Assembly (NCBI RefSeq): GCF_032854445.1
Contig: NC_088302.1
Location: forward strand, 20,581,338 to 20,645,337
Length of the DNA: 64,000 nt
DNA from: Liolophura sinensis
Lineage: Eukaryota; Mollusca; Polyplacophora; Chitonida; Chitonidae
Reading direction: 5' to 3'
The notes under the pieces are model-generated. The model made no database searches and was not told where the DNA came from. It saw nothing but the letters and a program-made list of their open reading frames with translations. This document shows, piece by piece, positions 24,791-37,826 of the stretch (position 1 is its first letter; every line of letters begins with the position of its first letter). The position numbers were made by a program, and so were the translations under genes.

Positions 24791-25413
24791 GTATAAGGTG
24801 TACAGTATAGTTATATCTTGTATTGTTTTTATATATTTGTAGGTAGGAGATAATTAAAGGGCTCCATATGTACTGTAGTAGAAAAATTGATGCATGTATA
24901 AAACCACCCAGTGAATTATTGGTGTCACAGTTTAACAGGGATAATATGGTACAAGGATGAACCATACATCTTTTTAGGAAAGAATACTGAAGTCATTATA
25001 GGAGCACTCCTACTGATATGATGAGTTTTTATCTGATTATCTGATTCACATCTTCACATATTTACATGCTGGATGCAGGTTAACCATTCAGTACTAGCTG
25101 ATCCGAACGATCGAATGATACACAAAGCAGTGTGCACATATACCGGGTGTTTTCTCACCTGTTGATCTATGAAGTCAGGTAGGCTTGTAGTGATCAATAC
25201 ATGTATGTACTATACCAAATACATGCACACGTAGTATAACTGTATAACATATAATATGCTGTATTATGTATTAATACTCTACTATGAAGCAGGCCAGCTG
25301 TTTGTCCGATCGAGGTATATTATGATGTACATCAGTAGGCCTAAATGTGGTTTAATTGCAATTCATGCTACATGTAGCTATAGCGTAGGTGTGTTGTGAT
25401 TTATGTACATGTA
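23943..25413. other. No recognised gene; AT microsatellite at 24751-24786
   Basis: A pure (TA)n run of about 36 bp lies at 24751-24786. The rest is anonymous AT-rich sequence. Confidence 0.55.
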
Positions 25414-25428
25414 AAATTTAGTCTTTAT

Positions 25429-25595
25429 TTGATTTGATTGGAGTTTTATGTCGTACTCAAGAATATTTCACTTATATGATGGCGGCCAGCATTATGGTGG
25501 GTGGAAACCGGGCACAGCCCGGGGGGGAACCCATGATGATTCACAGGGTGCTGAAAGACCTTCACATATACCGAGAGGAAGTCAGAATGAGCTGG
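25429..25595 (-). repeat. SINE family 1, 5'-truncated, with perfect 15-bp TSD
   Basis: The reverse copy ends at the GAGCTGG body, lacking the tRNA head. AAATTTAGTCTTTAT occurs at 25414-25428 and 25596-25610, a perfect target-site duplication. It fits truncation during target-primed reverse transcription by a LINE partner. Confidence 0.9.
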
Positions 25596-25970
25596 AAATT
25601 TAGTCTTTATAACCAGATAACTAGTGTACTACTGCAGATGAGCCATGAGAGTTGTACATGTAGTGTTGGGTGCTAATTAGAACAATATTGTGTTATGTAC
25701 TTGTAGGTGCGGTGATGTTTGTTGAATGTAACATTTTATAATGGCGGTTATTGTTATATACATCTGTATTTGTATATTTGGTTAGGTTTATTGTGAGTCT
25801 AATGAATATAAAGGTGGTTAATTCATTGTTCATATAGGGTGTGTGTGGGGATATTTGTGTTTATGTATATATGCATGTTTATCGACAATGTTTTTATTAT
25901 ACGCATTGTTATACTATGTGCTATATATTTATATACACATGTATTTGTAAATGTTCAGATTATTATTTCT

Positions 25971-26006
25971 CCCCCCCCCCCCTCCCACACCCCACCCCCA
26001 CCCCAA
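25971..26006. repeat. Poly-C / CCCCA simple repeat
   Basis: A run of about 12 C followed by CCCACCCC-type repeats. Possible polymorphic tract and sequencing trouble spot. Confidence 0.85.
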
Positions 26007-26046
26007 CACAAATTATAAACATGCAAATGAGCAAGGCATTCAACAA

Positions 26047-26316
26047 GGCTTCCATGGCTGAAGGGTTTAGCGTGCCACGTTGTAGGGAAGTACATGTGAT
26101 GACCAGTCTCTCACCAAAGCAATCTTTGTGAGTTAAAATCCAGCTCATGCTGGCTTCCTCTCCAGTCAGTTGTTGTAAGGTCTTCTAGCAACTTGCAGAT
26201 GGTTGCGGGTTTCCTGTGGGTACTGCCCAGTTTCATTCTAGCATAACCCTGATAATGCTGGCTGCAGTTGAATAAATGAAATATTTTGAGTAAAACATCA
26301 ATCAAATAAAAAAAAT
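26047..26316 (+). repeat. SINE family 1, old full-length copy
   Basis: GCTTCCATGGCTGAAGGGTT head, TCCAGCTCATGCTGGCTTCC body, ACATCAATCAAATAAAAAAA tail. Many substitutions in the A and B boxes. Confidence 0.8.
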
Positions 26317-28203
26317 CAGTAAACAAGTCACTCAACAATACTTCATTTACTCAACATTTTATTTACTGCAGAAGCTAAACCATGAGAAAATGGTAATCAT
26401 ACTCCAGCGATTAAATCTGAATTGTATGGCATCAGCATATCTAAATTAGGCCATGACAGACATCTAAATATACTAGTGTAACACATAATTTTAAGGATAA
26501 CAAATTGCCCAGTGTTATTAGGTAGCCAGGTTTCTGTTGGATGTGTGTGAGTGCCTGTAGATACATGTAGCTTCACAATCTTCTGCGAGTAGAGACGCAG
26601 ACTCACTGCTACAGCTGTCCTTGGAGGATACACATTACACCTGCATATGACTTGTTTACCAAGTGAGAGGTAATGGAGCTGAATCTAAATTATAGATGTA
26701 TATTTGTGTGTACATAACAGCTAATGGAGATATATGTGCAGTAGCTATTGCTAAATTCGTATCAATATTTATTTTATTATCTACCGGGTGTCTTTATATG
26801 TGTGCAAGGCACTTCAGTCGATGTGATGATTTGCAGGTGCAAGTAGACTTCAGGGCTTGACTGAGTGAAGACTGAATGAGGTTTCGTCAAGGATGGATAC
26901 ACATTTAGATGTATGTCCTGTGTTAATGTACTGGATTCAGTAGTCACGATGGTCAAACTGTAATATAGAAGGTTTATTGCCAGAGTACATGGAGAGACAT
27001 CCTTATACCTAGCCAGAGACAGATACAAGTTCGTGCATATATAATGTTATCATAAAAGCTGTGTTTGTGAGTCAAGATGCATGTACATGGGTTTCATTAA
27101 CACATGTATTGGACAGTGTTTATGATTACCATTCTACATCCGGGCTATATAGATTAAATTTCCATCTGGAAACCAGGTAAAATGATTGATTATTTCCTGA
27201 TGATGATCCTGTTCTGTATTTGTACTTTTATTACACCTGAGTTATAGTGTGGCATTGTCTGTCTGTCTGCATTGTTATTCATAGAGTTATAGTTGTTATC
27301 ACTATATGCATACAGAACTGCTTCACGTCTTCAGAGTTGTAAAATTTGTTCACTTTTTGTTTAAGATCTATCGGATCAGAAGTCCATTGAAATGGCAAAA
27401 ACTGTTGAATATATGATGGAAAGTATGATAGTTCTGTGTGTTTTGATCATTAACACCAAACTTGATGACATTAATTATCTCGTCTTCCATGAACGGTATA
27501 TCTTAAGCTTTCAGAACTCTTGGTTATAAATGCCATAATGTTCAAAATTTACTGTATCACATGTGAACTTTCATCTTACGAACATTCCAGATTTATGGGA
27601 ACTGTGTCCAAATTACTTTACATTGTACATGGATTCAGTGATTAAAAATTAAGGCAGGTAAATATCAGAAATTGTTGAAAATAGACCTCAACGTTTAATT
27701 TGGTTGAACTTGTAATGTTAAAACTTATTGGCTTGGTTCTTTTTTTTTTCTATGATAATCACCATAATGCACGTTTTGTTCGACTGCTATTTTTACACAT
27801 TATTTCGAATGGGCATTGTTGCTGTTGTTCACCATGAAACTCACAAACACTAAAATCTCTACACTCATGAATCACCTAACAGTTGGTTTTATCCTATATG
27901 GCTAGCAAACTTTTATGGATTTATCATAAACTAACTGACAAGCAGTGAAATATAGTGATATTTAAGTCACGCGGAATCTCTAAAACTCTTTAGTTTTCTA
28001 TGCCATATATGAACATTCCACATGTTTCGGGATGGAATGGTCAAATGTGGGAATATACAGGCACAGATTTGTCAAATTATTGTGGGTATATACAGGTACA
28101 AAATAAACAAGGTGACAATAGATACTATGGATTTGACCTAAAATCCTTCAGCGACTTTAATTACTCATTCTGCTTGAATGAGTGGTTTTGTCATTCTTGA
28201 TGG
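26317..28203. other. No recognised gene
   Basis: Anonymous sequence without a supported coding or repeat signal. Short open frames on both strands show no familiar motifs. Confidence 0.45.
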
Positions 28204-28405
28204 TAAAGTGCTGGCTTGCTGTCTTTATCTGGCCTTATATCAATGCGGTGGCTGTTTTGGCTATGGCTTTAAATCAGGAGGCCTTTCAGGTGCCTGGCAG
28301 AGGTCAGTGGTTGCTTCCAGTTTCCCTCTACTGATTAACCTGATTTCTGTCTGATAAGTGAAAAACACTTTACAGTGTTAAACACAAATCAATCAAACTT
28401 AAATA
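28204..28405 (+). repeat. SINE family 1, very diverged copy
   Basis: Recognisable through TCAATGCGGTGGCTGTTTTG, TTCCAGTTTCCCTCTACTG and the tail AGTGTTAAACACAAATCAAT. Head degraded. Confidence 0.5.
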
Positions 28406-28563
28406 GGTGTGATAAGGATTGGTTGGAAGGTACATGTACAGTGATATCTTACTGGGAAAGTGTAAGGTTCAGTGCCATAGTAATATTTTATGACCCTGTA
28501 TTAGCCTCTAAATTTAAGAGGTTTATTAGGGGAAAATTTTAGGTGGTGTACACCAATAACTAG

Positions 28564-28783
28564 TACCCTAATCTGTCCGTATTTTTGCATATAAAAGAGC
28601 AACTTCCCGTGCAATTTTTGCACAGTTGTATTTTTATTTTGGAGACAAAACTACATTGGTTGGATTGGCCAATTTCTGGGCTTCACAAAAAGTATAATTG
28701 TAACGGTCTACAAAGAAGAGTGCCTTTAGAATATGCTTGAATAAAGACTTTGCAAACATGGAAGAAGGTTGTAGAATTACAGT
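28564..28783 (+). mobile_element. MITE family A, copy 6
   Basis: TACCCTAATCTGTCCGTATT left end, ACAAAACTACATTGGTTGGA and TTGGCCAATTTCTGGGCTTC inside, GAAGGTTGTAGAATTACAGT right end. Confidence 0.8.
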
Positions 28784-30913
28784 AATGTACAGTGATATTA
28801 TACACTGGTTTAGCTAACTATAGCCTAGGTCTGTGTGTTTGCAATTGGCCACCTCTGCCTTCTGTCAGAACTACAGTGTATGTGTACAGTTGTTATAATT
28901 ATATCCTCATGCTATTTAAATGTATATGTCTTGCTGCATCTTCAAAGTTAGTGACTGTATATACAAAACCCTATAGTGTGGTTTAAGCACTGTATTGTAC
29001 ATTGTGGCGGGACTGTGCCAGGCACAGGCGTTGACATCTGTACTCAGGTACGTCCCTTTGTGACAGCTTGAGATGTTTAACTGTGTGAACTTGTGAGTGA
29101 TGAGGGACATGGATTCTGGGTTGTTGTTGTGGTCGGAGGTCAGTCCACAGAGGTCAGCGTTGTGAACTTTGTAGAGAGTACTCACTTGTAAGTATGTGTA
29201 CAACAAATCCTCAGGTAGTGTTTCTCACTTATATGTTAGTGTGTTATAGACATGATGTACAAGGTCTTGAAGATCTATCTTTCTGTATGTTGAGAGGTAA
29301 GATTAGCCGATCTCATTATAACCACAACTGGCTTTAAACGACGTGGTTACTTTAATGCATTGTAATGTTGATGGCGTAACTTTTTATAAATACATGTACC
29401 TGTGTTAAAAGGCATGTAGTTTCGGTCTAGTGTTTGAACGTGTTCTGATATGTTTTGGTACTCTTTATTATAGTGATACTACATGTTCAGTTTAATACAT
29501 TGAAATACTACCATCACATACCACATGTATTAGTATATACTTAAAGCCACTGTAAGGTCAAAATCACCTTATTTTTGTTACCAGCAATGTGTTATATACA
29601 AAGTATTTATACAGTACTAGTATTCATAAGATGAATTTTATAAGCTTTATGTACTTATATGTACATTATGTTTGTAAATTGAAATTTGAATTTTTTGTTA
29701 TACAAAATGTAAAATATGGACATAAGATTATTAACATTGTGCACCATATAGTAGCCAGAACAGAACGTATACTCCTACCTGACTTGTAGTTTTTTTAAAT
29801 CTAGCTTGCACCATGGTTGGAATGAATTCTACTGTAACGTCTATCTGGTGCTAAAACTCAGTGAACATCTACTTTAATTTGCCTGTGAGACATTTATTTG
29901 GATTTCCCTGCACATGAATGTTACTTGTGAGTGCATCATGGGTGTGCAGAAAAGACCACTTGTGTCAAGTTACTGATGGGTTGTACAATGTACTTTTTGC
30001 ATATACATGTTGCATGTTGTTAGAATGTGGTATGATAGATTGATATAATCAGAGATGCATATATGTGCTCCTTTATAGGCCTGCTGTGTGGGCCTAGATA
30101 TATTTACATGTTTGACCTAGGCCTACTTATGTCATTCACAAAGAAAACTACCTGTGTATATACCTGTCATAGCTCATACCGACAAGGAACTCTAGCTTCC
30201 TGGTTTAGATAAGCAGCCAGCCTGTATTGGGCGCTTTATATGTACATGTATGTATAGGCTAGGATCATCTGTAGGATTGTGTAATTTAAACGAATACACC
30301 AAATGGAAGTACACATGAATACATTGGAAAGGCATCCCACATACAGATTATTAAAAACCATACCATTTTATTATCTTTGTGAATAATGGAGATATCAGTG
30401 TTCAAAACAAATCACACACATTGAGAAAAATCAAAAGTGTTGCCATTTTATAAGTATTCACCAATCGGACACAAGTTATTTCTATAAACCTGAGACTGCA
30501 TCTGCTACCACAGACGTCCCATAAACCATGTTCTGCCTTTTTGTAGGCATATGTGTCAGGCACGATTGACGCCACATCATTCTTCAGGTTAAAAATCTCT
30601 AAAAATCTCATGGCCTGGTAGAAATTCCAGATTTAAAGAAAATGATTCACCGAGTAACCAAGCATGTCAGAAAATAATTATTAAGCCTGGTAGCCATTAA
30701 CTTTTGTTTTCACCTGTGTTTCCGAGATGACTGAGATTTGTTTTTTTTGTTGTCTTTTAAGTCATAGCTGTATGTAGTAGTATAGCTAAAAGCCAAGTGA
30801 CGATTAAGCAGTTAGCTGTAACTACAGTTTCCAAGGCAGAGGTGGATGTACATGTGATACTGCTATAGTATGTACCATGTAGCAGGTCATTTATTTTCCA
30901 TTCAAAACTTTAT
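28784..30913. other. No recognised gene
   Basis: A more GC-rich stretch at 28990-29210 stands out (an open frame on the minus strand, 28916-29206) but contains no motif I recognise. Otherwise anonymous. Confidence 0.4.
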
Positions 30914-30917
30914 TTAA

Positions 30918-32368
30918 AGGATTAGTGTCCAGACTGGTTATTTATTCATAATTAGCCATCCCTGTAGATATTGTTGAATTGAGTATAAAAAGTTATTGAA
31001 TAAAGGTGCATTAATCTGAGTTATATGGCATTAAAATCACTAGATAATGAGGCTGGGTTTATGCATTTTTTCGGCCCACAGCCTGTTGTCTTCGCCGAAT
31101 GACATCATACAAGTCCAACTTTTATGAGCTATCAGATTCGCCATTTAGTTCAGTGTTAAGGAAGCCACAAACTTGACAACAAGCATATCAGATTTCTCCA
31201 CGAAATGGTTTGCTGTTCTGTATACATGTGTAAAAAGAGGTGGTCGAAGAACCTTGGAGTTAACCTTTTCAAGTTTCCAGATGATTTGACCCTAAAGAAG
31301 GTGTGGATTCACAGCACAAGACAGAAGGGTTCTGTACCCACCAAACACAACCATATCTGCTCTCAGCATTTTCCAGCAGAAAGATACGAGAGGATGAACT
31401 CGAAAGGTTTGGCTACTATAGGTGCAGCAGTCAACTAAAACCTGAAGTTACACCCACCGTAGTCACCACAATGACAAATAAAACCCAGGACCTCATTTTG
31501 AGACAACTTGCCAGAAACCCCCAATGTTGACATATGCACAATAATTGGCCCTCCTTCAAGGCCAACCTGGCTGACTTCTACACAACACTTTCTAATTCTG
31601 TCGGCATTTCTAGCAAATTTTCACAATGACACCTGGACACAGTGGTTATATAATACTGTTGCAGTGTACAATACTGAGCTGAAAACTGATAGATAGCAAA
31701 TGTCTACACTAGCGCTGATGTGTACATCACACATAGGCCCTAAAAGGCAGAGGCTATTCCAAACGCCGACAATAACATGTACCCGTAGTTGTCATCGCAT
31801 ATGTGTATGAATTTAGAATCGCTCGGGGAATAGACTGATTCTTTGAAGCGGGCAGAAGGAAAGAATAGTAAAAATTAGATCTGATATACACATGAAATGT
31901 AGGCCTACAGTGTAACACAGGGGCTATAGCTTGCCAGTCCGTATTGTCACTGTGTTTGCAAATGCCTGGACATAGATCAATTTCAACATTTGAAAAGTCG
32001 GAATCTGAAATCTGGCCAGAGATGTCAGTGTCATAAATCGGAACTTCAAAGTCGTCCACTTTGAGTTCAGATTGATACAACTGTATCTGTGCTTCTGTGT
32101 AGCTATAGACTGCATCTCGAAAATTACTTCATTTTGATACAAATTCCCGCGTTATTTAGGTCAGCTAGGCTTGGGTTGGCCATCTATGACGTCACCCGTT
32201 GAGCTTTTCTGGGCGTCCGACTGGAGATCGCCTTTGGGGGTAAATCTATTGTTTTGGTGGGTTCAAAGGCATAATTACCTTTCCCAGAGGCCCTCTGGGT
32301 AACATAATGTTTAAACAGGTTATAATCTTCATAATTATTACAAGTAGCTAAATCTGGACACTAATCCT
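30918..32368. mobile_element. Kolobok-like DNA transposon, internally deleted
   Basis: A perfect 16-bp terminal inverted repeat AGGATTAGTGTCCAGA lies at 30918-30933 and, inverted, at 32353-32368. TTAA flanks both ends directly (30914-30917 and 32369-32372). Kolobok transposons are known for TTAA target duplications, RGG termini and THAP-domain proteins; this 1451-bp element has all three (THAP remnant at 31205-31471). It is too short for a full transposase, so it is presumably a non-autonomous or decayed copy. piggyBac also uses TTAA, but its ends usually begin with CCY and it has no THAP domain. Confidence 0.82.
31205..31530 (+). pseudogene. THAP zinc-finger domain, frameshifted
   Basis: Starts MVCCSVYMCKKRW, then FKFPDDLTLKKVWI and ICSQHFPAERYER: the C2CH pattern with two Cys near the start (C4/C9), the core Trp, and the C-x2-H pair. 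After RYER (about 31390) the domain continues one frame away as EDELERFGYYRCSSQLKPEV then TPTVV, which is the expected THAP C-terminal LKP..x.PT motif. One frameshift therefore breaks it. THAP domains bind DNA and occur in transposases. Frame 1 ends at 31438, frame 2 at 31530, with no DDE domain visible. Confidence 0.8.
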
Positions 32369-32613
32369 TTAAATAATAATGGGTGTTATATCAAGTCAGA
32401 TTCATTGGTCTGAACCTTGACTTTCGTGCAGTGAATTGTTTCCCCATACTTGGCACAGCTTTAATTAATGCGAAACATGTTGTTATGTAGAGATATATGA
32501 TTCATATGATATTTAGTTGTGGTAATTCGTATCATCTTGAGCTAACAGTTGATGATATTGCATGCCTGAATGTCTGTATGTATGATGTTAAACTTTCTCA
32601 GATACTGTAGTCG

Positions 32614-32773
32614 GCGGTCGCTGTGAGTTTAAGTCTAGCTCATGCTGGGCTTCCTCTCTGGCCATACGTGCCAGTAATCTGCAGATGGTCGTGGTTTTCC
32701 TCCGGGCTCTACCCAGTTTCTTCTTTCCATAATTCTGTCCACCTTTGTTTAAGTGAAATGAAATAAATAAACA
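32614..32773 (+). repeat. SINE family 1, head-truncated copy
   Basis: GCGGTCGCTGTGAGTTTAAG, TCTAGCTCATGCTGGGCTTC, GGTTTTCCTCCGGGCTCTAC and AAATGAAATAAATAAAC. Lacks the A-box half. Confidence 0.8.
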
Positions 32774-35284
32774 CCATGATGTGAATAATTATATCAACAA
32801 AATGTTGGTTCACATCCTGGGTTTTAATTTGGAACTCAACAGAGCACATACATGTACACATGTCTGTATTCAAAAATTTTAAAATCAAATGGCTGTAATG
32901 TAATGTTCAAAATATCCAATGAAACCAAATATTATGGAATATTCTGTAACATAATATGAAATCGAACATTTAGAATCTTTCACTTTTGAACCATGTAATT
33001 CTCATGCAGCCATAAAAAAAATATGTTACACTTCTTGTAGATGGTTATTAATTCCTGTCATGTTTATGATACACTGGACGTAGTCAGAAGTTCTGATTGA
33101 CATACATGTATGACTGGATGACTGTGCGTAGCTAGCTGTGGCCTCTACTACAATATTCCCGCCCTTTCTTTGAATACTTCCTGGTCTGCTATCTGGCTGG
33201 TTTTAAGACGCATATAAAAATCCATGAAACAAGTTTATAAATACATGTCCTTGCAAGCTGTCCTCGTATTCCATGGGCATACATGTACAGGTGTACTTGT
33301 GAATTCTCACAGATATATGATGTACAAAACCTGTGGTAAATATATTGGTGTACCTGTTCAGACTGATTCACCTTGAACACTTTAGTAATGCTATAGCAGT
33401 TTACACCTGGTAAAAAGGCCGAATGGAAATTTCAGGTATTTATAGATCTGTAATAGATAAAATTCCATAATTCTTCAGGAACAATTTTAAGTTTCTGAGT
33501 TTTTCCAGATTCAAGATTATTTCCAGGAAATAGTAGGCATGTACATGTATGAGTAAAATTGTCTCCTTTGCATGGCGTTAGGCAGTACTCAATAGTATCA
33601 TACAGTCCTCATCATCTTATGCGATGTTCGTTCTATTAAAGGTATTTGTTATACGTTTAGTTGGTTTATAACATGTGCTGAGGTTAATTAGCCTTGCCAT
33701 GTGTATTGTACATATTAGCATATAGGCAGATGTCTAGGTGTGTTTATATTGTATACATCAGCTTTAATACTGATCTGCCATGAGATCAGTAATACTGTAT
33801 ATAATTACATATTTGTACATGTATCTTTAATATGGCTGCATGATATGTTCTGTTCCCTTAGAGTTTAGACTTTGTACAAAAAGGAATAATGCAACAACAT
33901 TAACTATACTAGCACATATTTTATTTTTCTGACATTCATTTGGTCGGCAGACATTTAGCTGGTGACACATGCTTTTCTGAACGCATAACTTTTTGGCTAA
34001 GAAAGCCTACCCCTTTTCACTCTTAACAAACCTGGCACTGTTTGTAATGTTTAACCTTCGTCCTGTCAGCCAGAAATATATGTGACTATCCACATTTTAA
34101 CACACTTTGGAGTCATTTTCCATGAAGACTTATCCCTCAAACTGAAACATAAATTTTGAAGTCGGATTTAATTGCTGGAGAGTGCTGAAAGGAATTAAGT
34201 GACTGCGGGAAATTTTGATCAGTAGATTTGCTGTAACAACATGTCTCTTGAAGCCATTATTGCTGTTGTCTTTGCTCCATAATATAATTCTGCATATTTT
34301 GCTAAAGCACATGGAATTACCGTATATTAGTGGGAAAATCGCAGACGTCCCATTTCTAAAATTCTCTTGCACATTTACTGGGCTAAAATGGACAACCATG
34401 ACCAGATTTATACAGAGTCCTAATAGTCATGATTAGTTCTATTCTATTATGCTTACTGTAAACTTTTACATGGTTATTAAGCAGGAAAACTGAGCAAACA
34501 ACAACATTTTCACCCTCCACGCTGTACTTTCACTTGTCAACAAATGCGTGAACTCACGCAGGGAGTGAAGCATGTGTGCAGCAAATCAAGTTTATTTACG
34601 TGTTTCCCAAATTTCTTATTAGTTTTTGCATATTCTCTCTGTAAGTGCGGTTATGTTGTGTTGTTTATTTATTTGTGTGACTTTATTGTCTTCTGTGTTA
34701 ATGAATTTAATTGACAAGTGGAATGAACACCTGTGAGAACCCCTCTTCTTTGAAAGGATTTTGCCAAAGGTCGAGTGTTGTGGCAAGAGCGAAGCAAACA
34801 TCTTTGATTTTACCCCTTGACATTCATCGTTGCATGTCGCAGAAAAAAGCCAAAGTGTAATAGAATTAAACATTACTCAAATTTCTACTGAGCACAGGCT
34901 AAAAAATAGTTGATGCTGTCCCTGGAGATTATGAATATAAATATCTGCCTGCTTCCGGGCTAAGTCTGACTTTTGATGTGTATGCTAGCCAGGCCAGCGT
35001 GCTGGGAGTGACGCGCTCACAAAAAGATTAAAGGCCGGCTAAATGTGGACCAAAAAGATGAAAGTCAGAATGTTAAATAAGGAGGGAGATCATGTAGCTC
35101 GCTGAATTAAAAGAGGAAATGTATTGTGCGCATTATCCTTGTTCTTGATGTAAAATTGTGAAGTATTTTATTGTCTTTATGGGTATGAGGTTGCTTTTAT
35201 GAAATCGCTCTAATAATTCATGCCAGCTTACATGTAGGCCTACATGTACATGTATAAGAATCACGCATGTGATGCTTGTGTATA
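32774..35284. other. No recognised gene
   Basis: Anonymous AT-rich sequence. I found no supported coding frame or repeat in this 2.5 kb. Confidence 0.45.
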
Positions 35285-35507
35285 TTGGAATTCTTCAATC
35301 TTTTCACATGTTCGTAAGGTGTTTTAATATTCAGGCATATTCTGAGGGCATTAGTCTGTGTTGATTGATGAAGTTATGGTTGATGTGAAGCCTTGAAATC
35401 AACCCACCCAACCAAATGTAGATTTTCCCCCAAATTACATGAAAAAGGTGCATAAATTGCTGTGAGAGTTGCTCTTTCATATGCCAAAAGGTTAAGGAAT
35501 TATTGTA
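35285..35507 (-). mobile_element. MITE family A, copy 7
   Basis: TGGAATTCTTCAATCTTTTC left end; GGCATATTCTGAGGGCATTA, GTGAAGCCTTGAAATCAACC inside; CCAAAAGGTTAAGGAATTAT right end. Confidence 0.78.
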
Positions 35508-35611
35508 CACAGACATGACAACTGTATACAGTTGTATGCACAAGACCTTGCAGATGTATGGGCAAACCCTTGTAGTTGCATGGAGGGCTTCTATAATTAT
35601 GGTCTTGAACA

Positions 35612-35824
35612 CGAGCCTCTGTGGCCGAAGGAGTTAGCATGTCAGCGCAACGCAATGACCCATTGTGTTCGCTGTGAGTTCTAGTCCAGCAAATGCCATT
35701 TTCCTCTCTGGCCATACATGTATGTGAGAATGCTCTGCCCGGTTTCCTCCCACCATAATGCTGGCCGCCATTGTATGAGTGAAATATTTGACTGTGGTGT
35801 AAAGCAGCAGTCAAACAAATGAAA
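35612..35824 (+). repeat. SINE family 1 copy with internal deletion
   Basis: GAGCCTCTGTGGCCGAAGGA head, TGTTCGCTGTGAGTTCTAGT B-box zone, then directly GCCCGGTTTCCTCCCACCAT and the tail. The middle of the body is missing. Confidence 0.8.
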
Positions 35825-36574
35825 CTTTTTGAGCAGAAGGCTACCCTGTAAAAGTAGCCAGCGATATGACAGCGAATGAAATAAAGTAAAATAGGAGCAT
35901 TTGTTGAAGGGAGTGGTTACCTATTCCATTGTGGTAGGTAGTTGCTAACGACCTTCTAACTAATGAACTACCTGCAGTTGTATTACACAGAAGATTCTGG
36001 TTGTATACACACAAAACACCACAGTGTTATTGCAACCTTCATTCATTGAATATTGCATGCATAAAATGTCATGGTAAAGTAGCTTTTCAGACTGAAACCT
36101 ACTGTTATGTTCAAAATGCATAATATGCGTCTAGTTTTGTGACGCACAAGCCTTAGACTTCAACACATCGTTCACCAATTTGTCCCTGTCTATAAAATTG
36201 ACAGTTACATGTTAAGTCTCACATGACCCACTGAATCCAGGGCATGGAATCCCAATTAAAATAATCAGGTGACTTAATTGACTGTGGAGATCAGTCGGAT
36301 ATTGATAGTTGTTCAAATGTATAAGATTTATAGGCAAATTAGTGTGTTTAATTAAACTTCTGTGTCAGAAGTGATTGTGTGTTGCAAAATTTTAAAGAAG
36401 TCTTTAATTTGTTACCAGAATTTTTTCAAAAATGTTTAAAATGTTGAAACATTCACTTTTCAAATACCCGTATGCAGTAGGCGTAGGCCTATATTTAACT
36501 ATTTAAATTTTAATGTTGTCTATTGAACATTTAAATTCAATTTTATAAGTTTTATGTTGAAATCTAAGATTCAT

Positions 36575-36800
36575 TTTTATGCCGTACTCAAGAATATTTC
36601 ACTTCTATGATGAAGGCCAGCATTATAGCAGGAGGAAATCGAGCATATAGCCTTAGTGGAAACCCACTGCCATCCACAGGTTGCTAATAGACCTTCCCAC
36701 CTAGGGTTGAAGAGGAAGCCAGCATAAGGTGGGCTTGAACTCATGGTGAACACATTGGTGAGAGGGTCATTGCGCCACGCTGTTGTGCTAACCCCCTTGC
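36575..36800 (-). repeat. SINE family 1, reverse full-length copy
   Basis: TTTTATGCCGTACTCAAGAA, GAGGAAGCCAGCATAAGGTG and CTAACCCCCTTGCTC on the plus strand; the A-rich tail is gone. Confidence 0.8.
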
Positions 36801-37304
36801 TCAAGAAGGCCCCATATCAACTTTTATAAGCACACGGCAGTTTAGCGTTTAGTTGCGTTTTTATTTGTGTGAGCAATAGCTTTCGGCTCAACACAGTAAT
36901 TATAATCAGAAGCAGGTATAAACCGCTATTATTTAATTTATTCACGTTCTTTGTCATAAAGGTACCCTAATATCTACATGTATATACCAAATTTGAATTT
37001 TTGTCAAAGTGAAGAAAATGTAATTACATGTGTGCATATGAGATAGTATAAAAGCTACTAAACTCATGACTGCTGAGTGCATGTTTTATAGGTAATGAGT
37101 CATTTCAGCTTTTATAATTAAACACACAGTGAAGGACTAGTGACTATAATAAGCATTATTAACTGAAATCTCCTTGATACACACATGTATATATAGGTGT
37201 ACTTATATGGAATTCTTATATGTGTGTATGTGATTTATCATGCTATCAGTAGCAGTAGAGTGCAGCAGGCTACGCACTGGGAACTGTCCTTTGAGAACAG
37301 TTTC

Positions 37305-37600
37305 AAAAGCAGTGTAAATGAGGACTTGGAAGATTTGTGTGGGAAGGTAGTATAACTGTTTGTACATGTAGGTACAGGTATTTCACGGCGTGTTGAACTC
37401 ACTATAGAAAAAGGTTAATGTCTTTCTTTACATTTTCTTTTCTTTACATTACATTTTCAGTATTTAATGCTGTTACATTTACGTATTCAATTTACATGTG
37501 CCCCGGAGAGTAGAAAGTGAAAAGCAAATCAGATGAGGATTTGAAAGATTTGCACGGAAAGGTTATAACTATTAATATACATGTAGGTCTTATTGACATT
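37305..37600 (+). repeat. Diverged direct duplication of about 60 bp
   Basis: The segment at about 37317-37376 (AATGAGGACTTGGAAGATTT, GGGAAGGTAGTATAACTG, TACATGTAGGT) recurs at about 37531-37590 (GATGAGGATTTGAAAGATTT, GGAAAGGTTATAACTATT, TACATGTAGGT). The second copy could read SDEDLKDLHGK before a GT, but no start codon or domain supports an exon. Confidence 0.5.
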
Positions 37601-37826
37601 CTGGAGTGTATGAGGACAGGTGAATTTTTTTCTAACATATTTTTAGGATTCAATACACCTACATTTGTGTATTTTTGCTGTACCTCTGTAAGTAACTATT
37701 ATGTGCATAGAAAAGTGGGTCAGTTCATTGGTGCTTTTAATAATAATTCAATATTCAATTCAGCAATTTTGTCAGCCATTGCTCTGAACTATGAGATGTT
37801 CTCACGACCCTGAGCTCCTATAAATA

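Noticed and set aside
30914-32372. piggyBac assignment for the TTAA-flanked element
   Set aside because: piggyBac ends normally begin CCY and the elements lack THAP domains; AGG ends with a THAP domain fit Kolobok better.
37517-37565. Possible CSK 5' exon reading KSDEDLKDLHGK
   Set aside because: The resemblance to the SH3 sequence HSDEDLPFIRGE is short, there is no ATG, and the segment is part of a diverged direct duplication.
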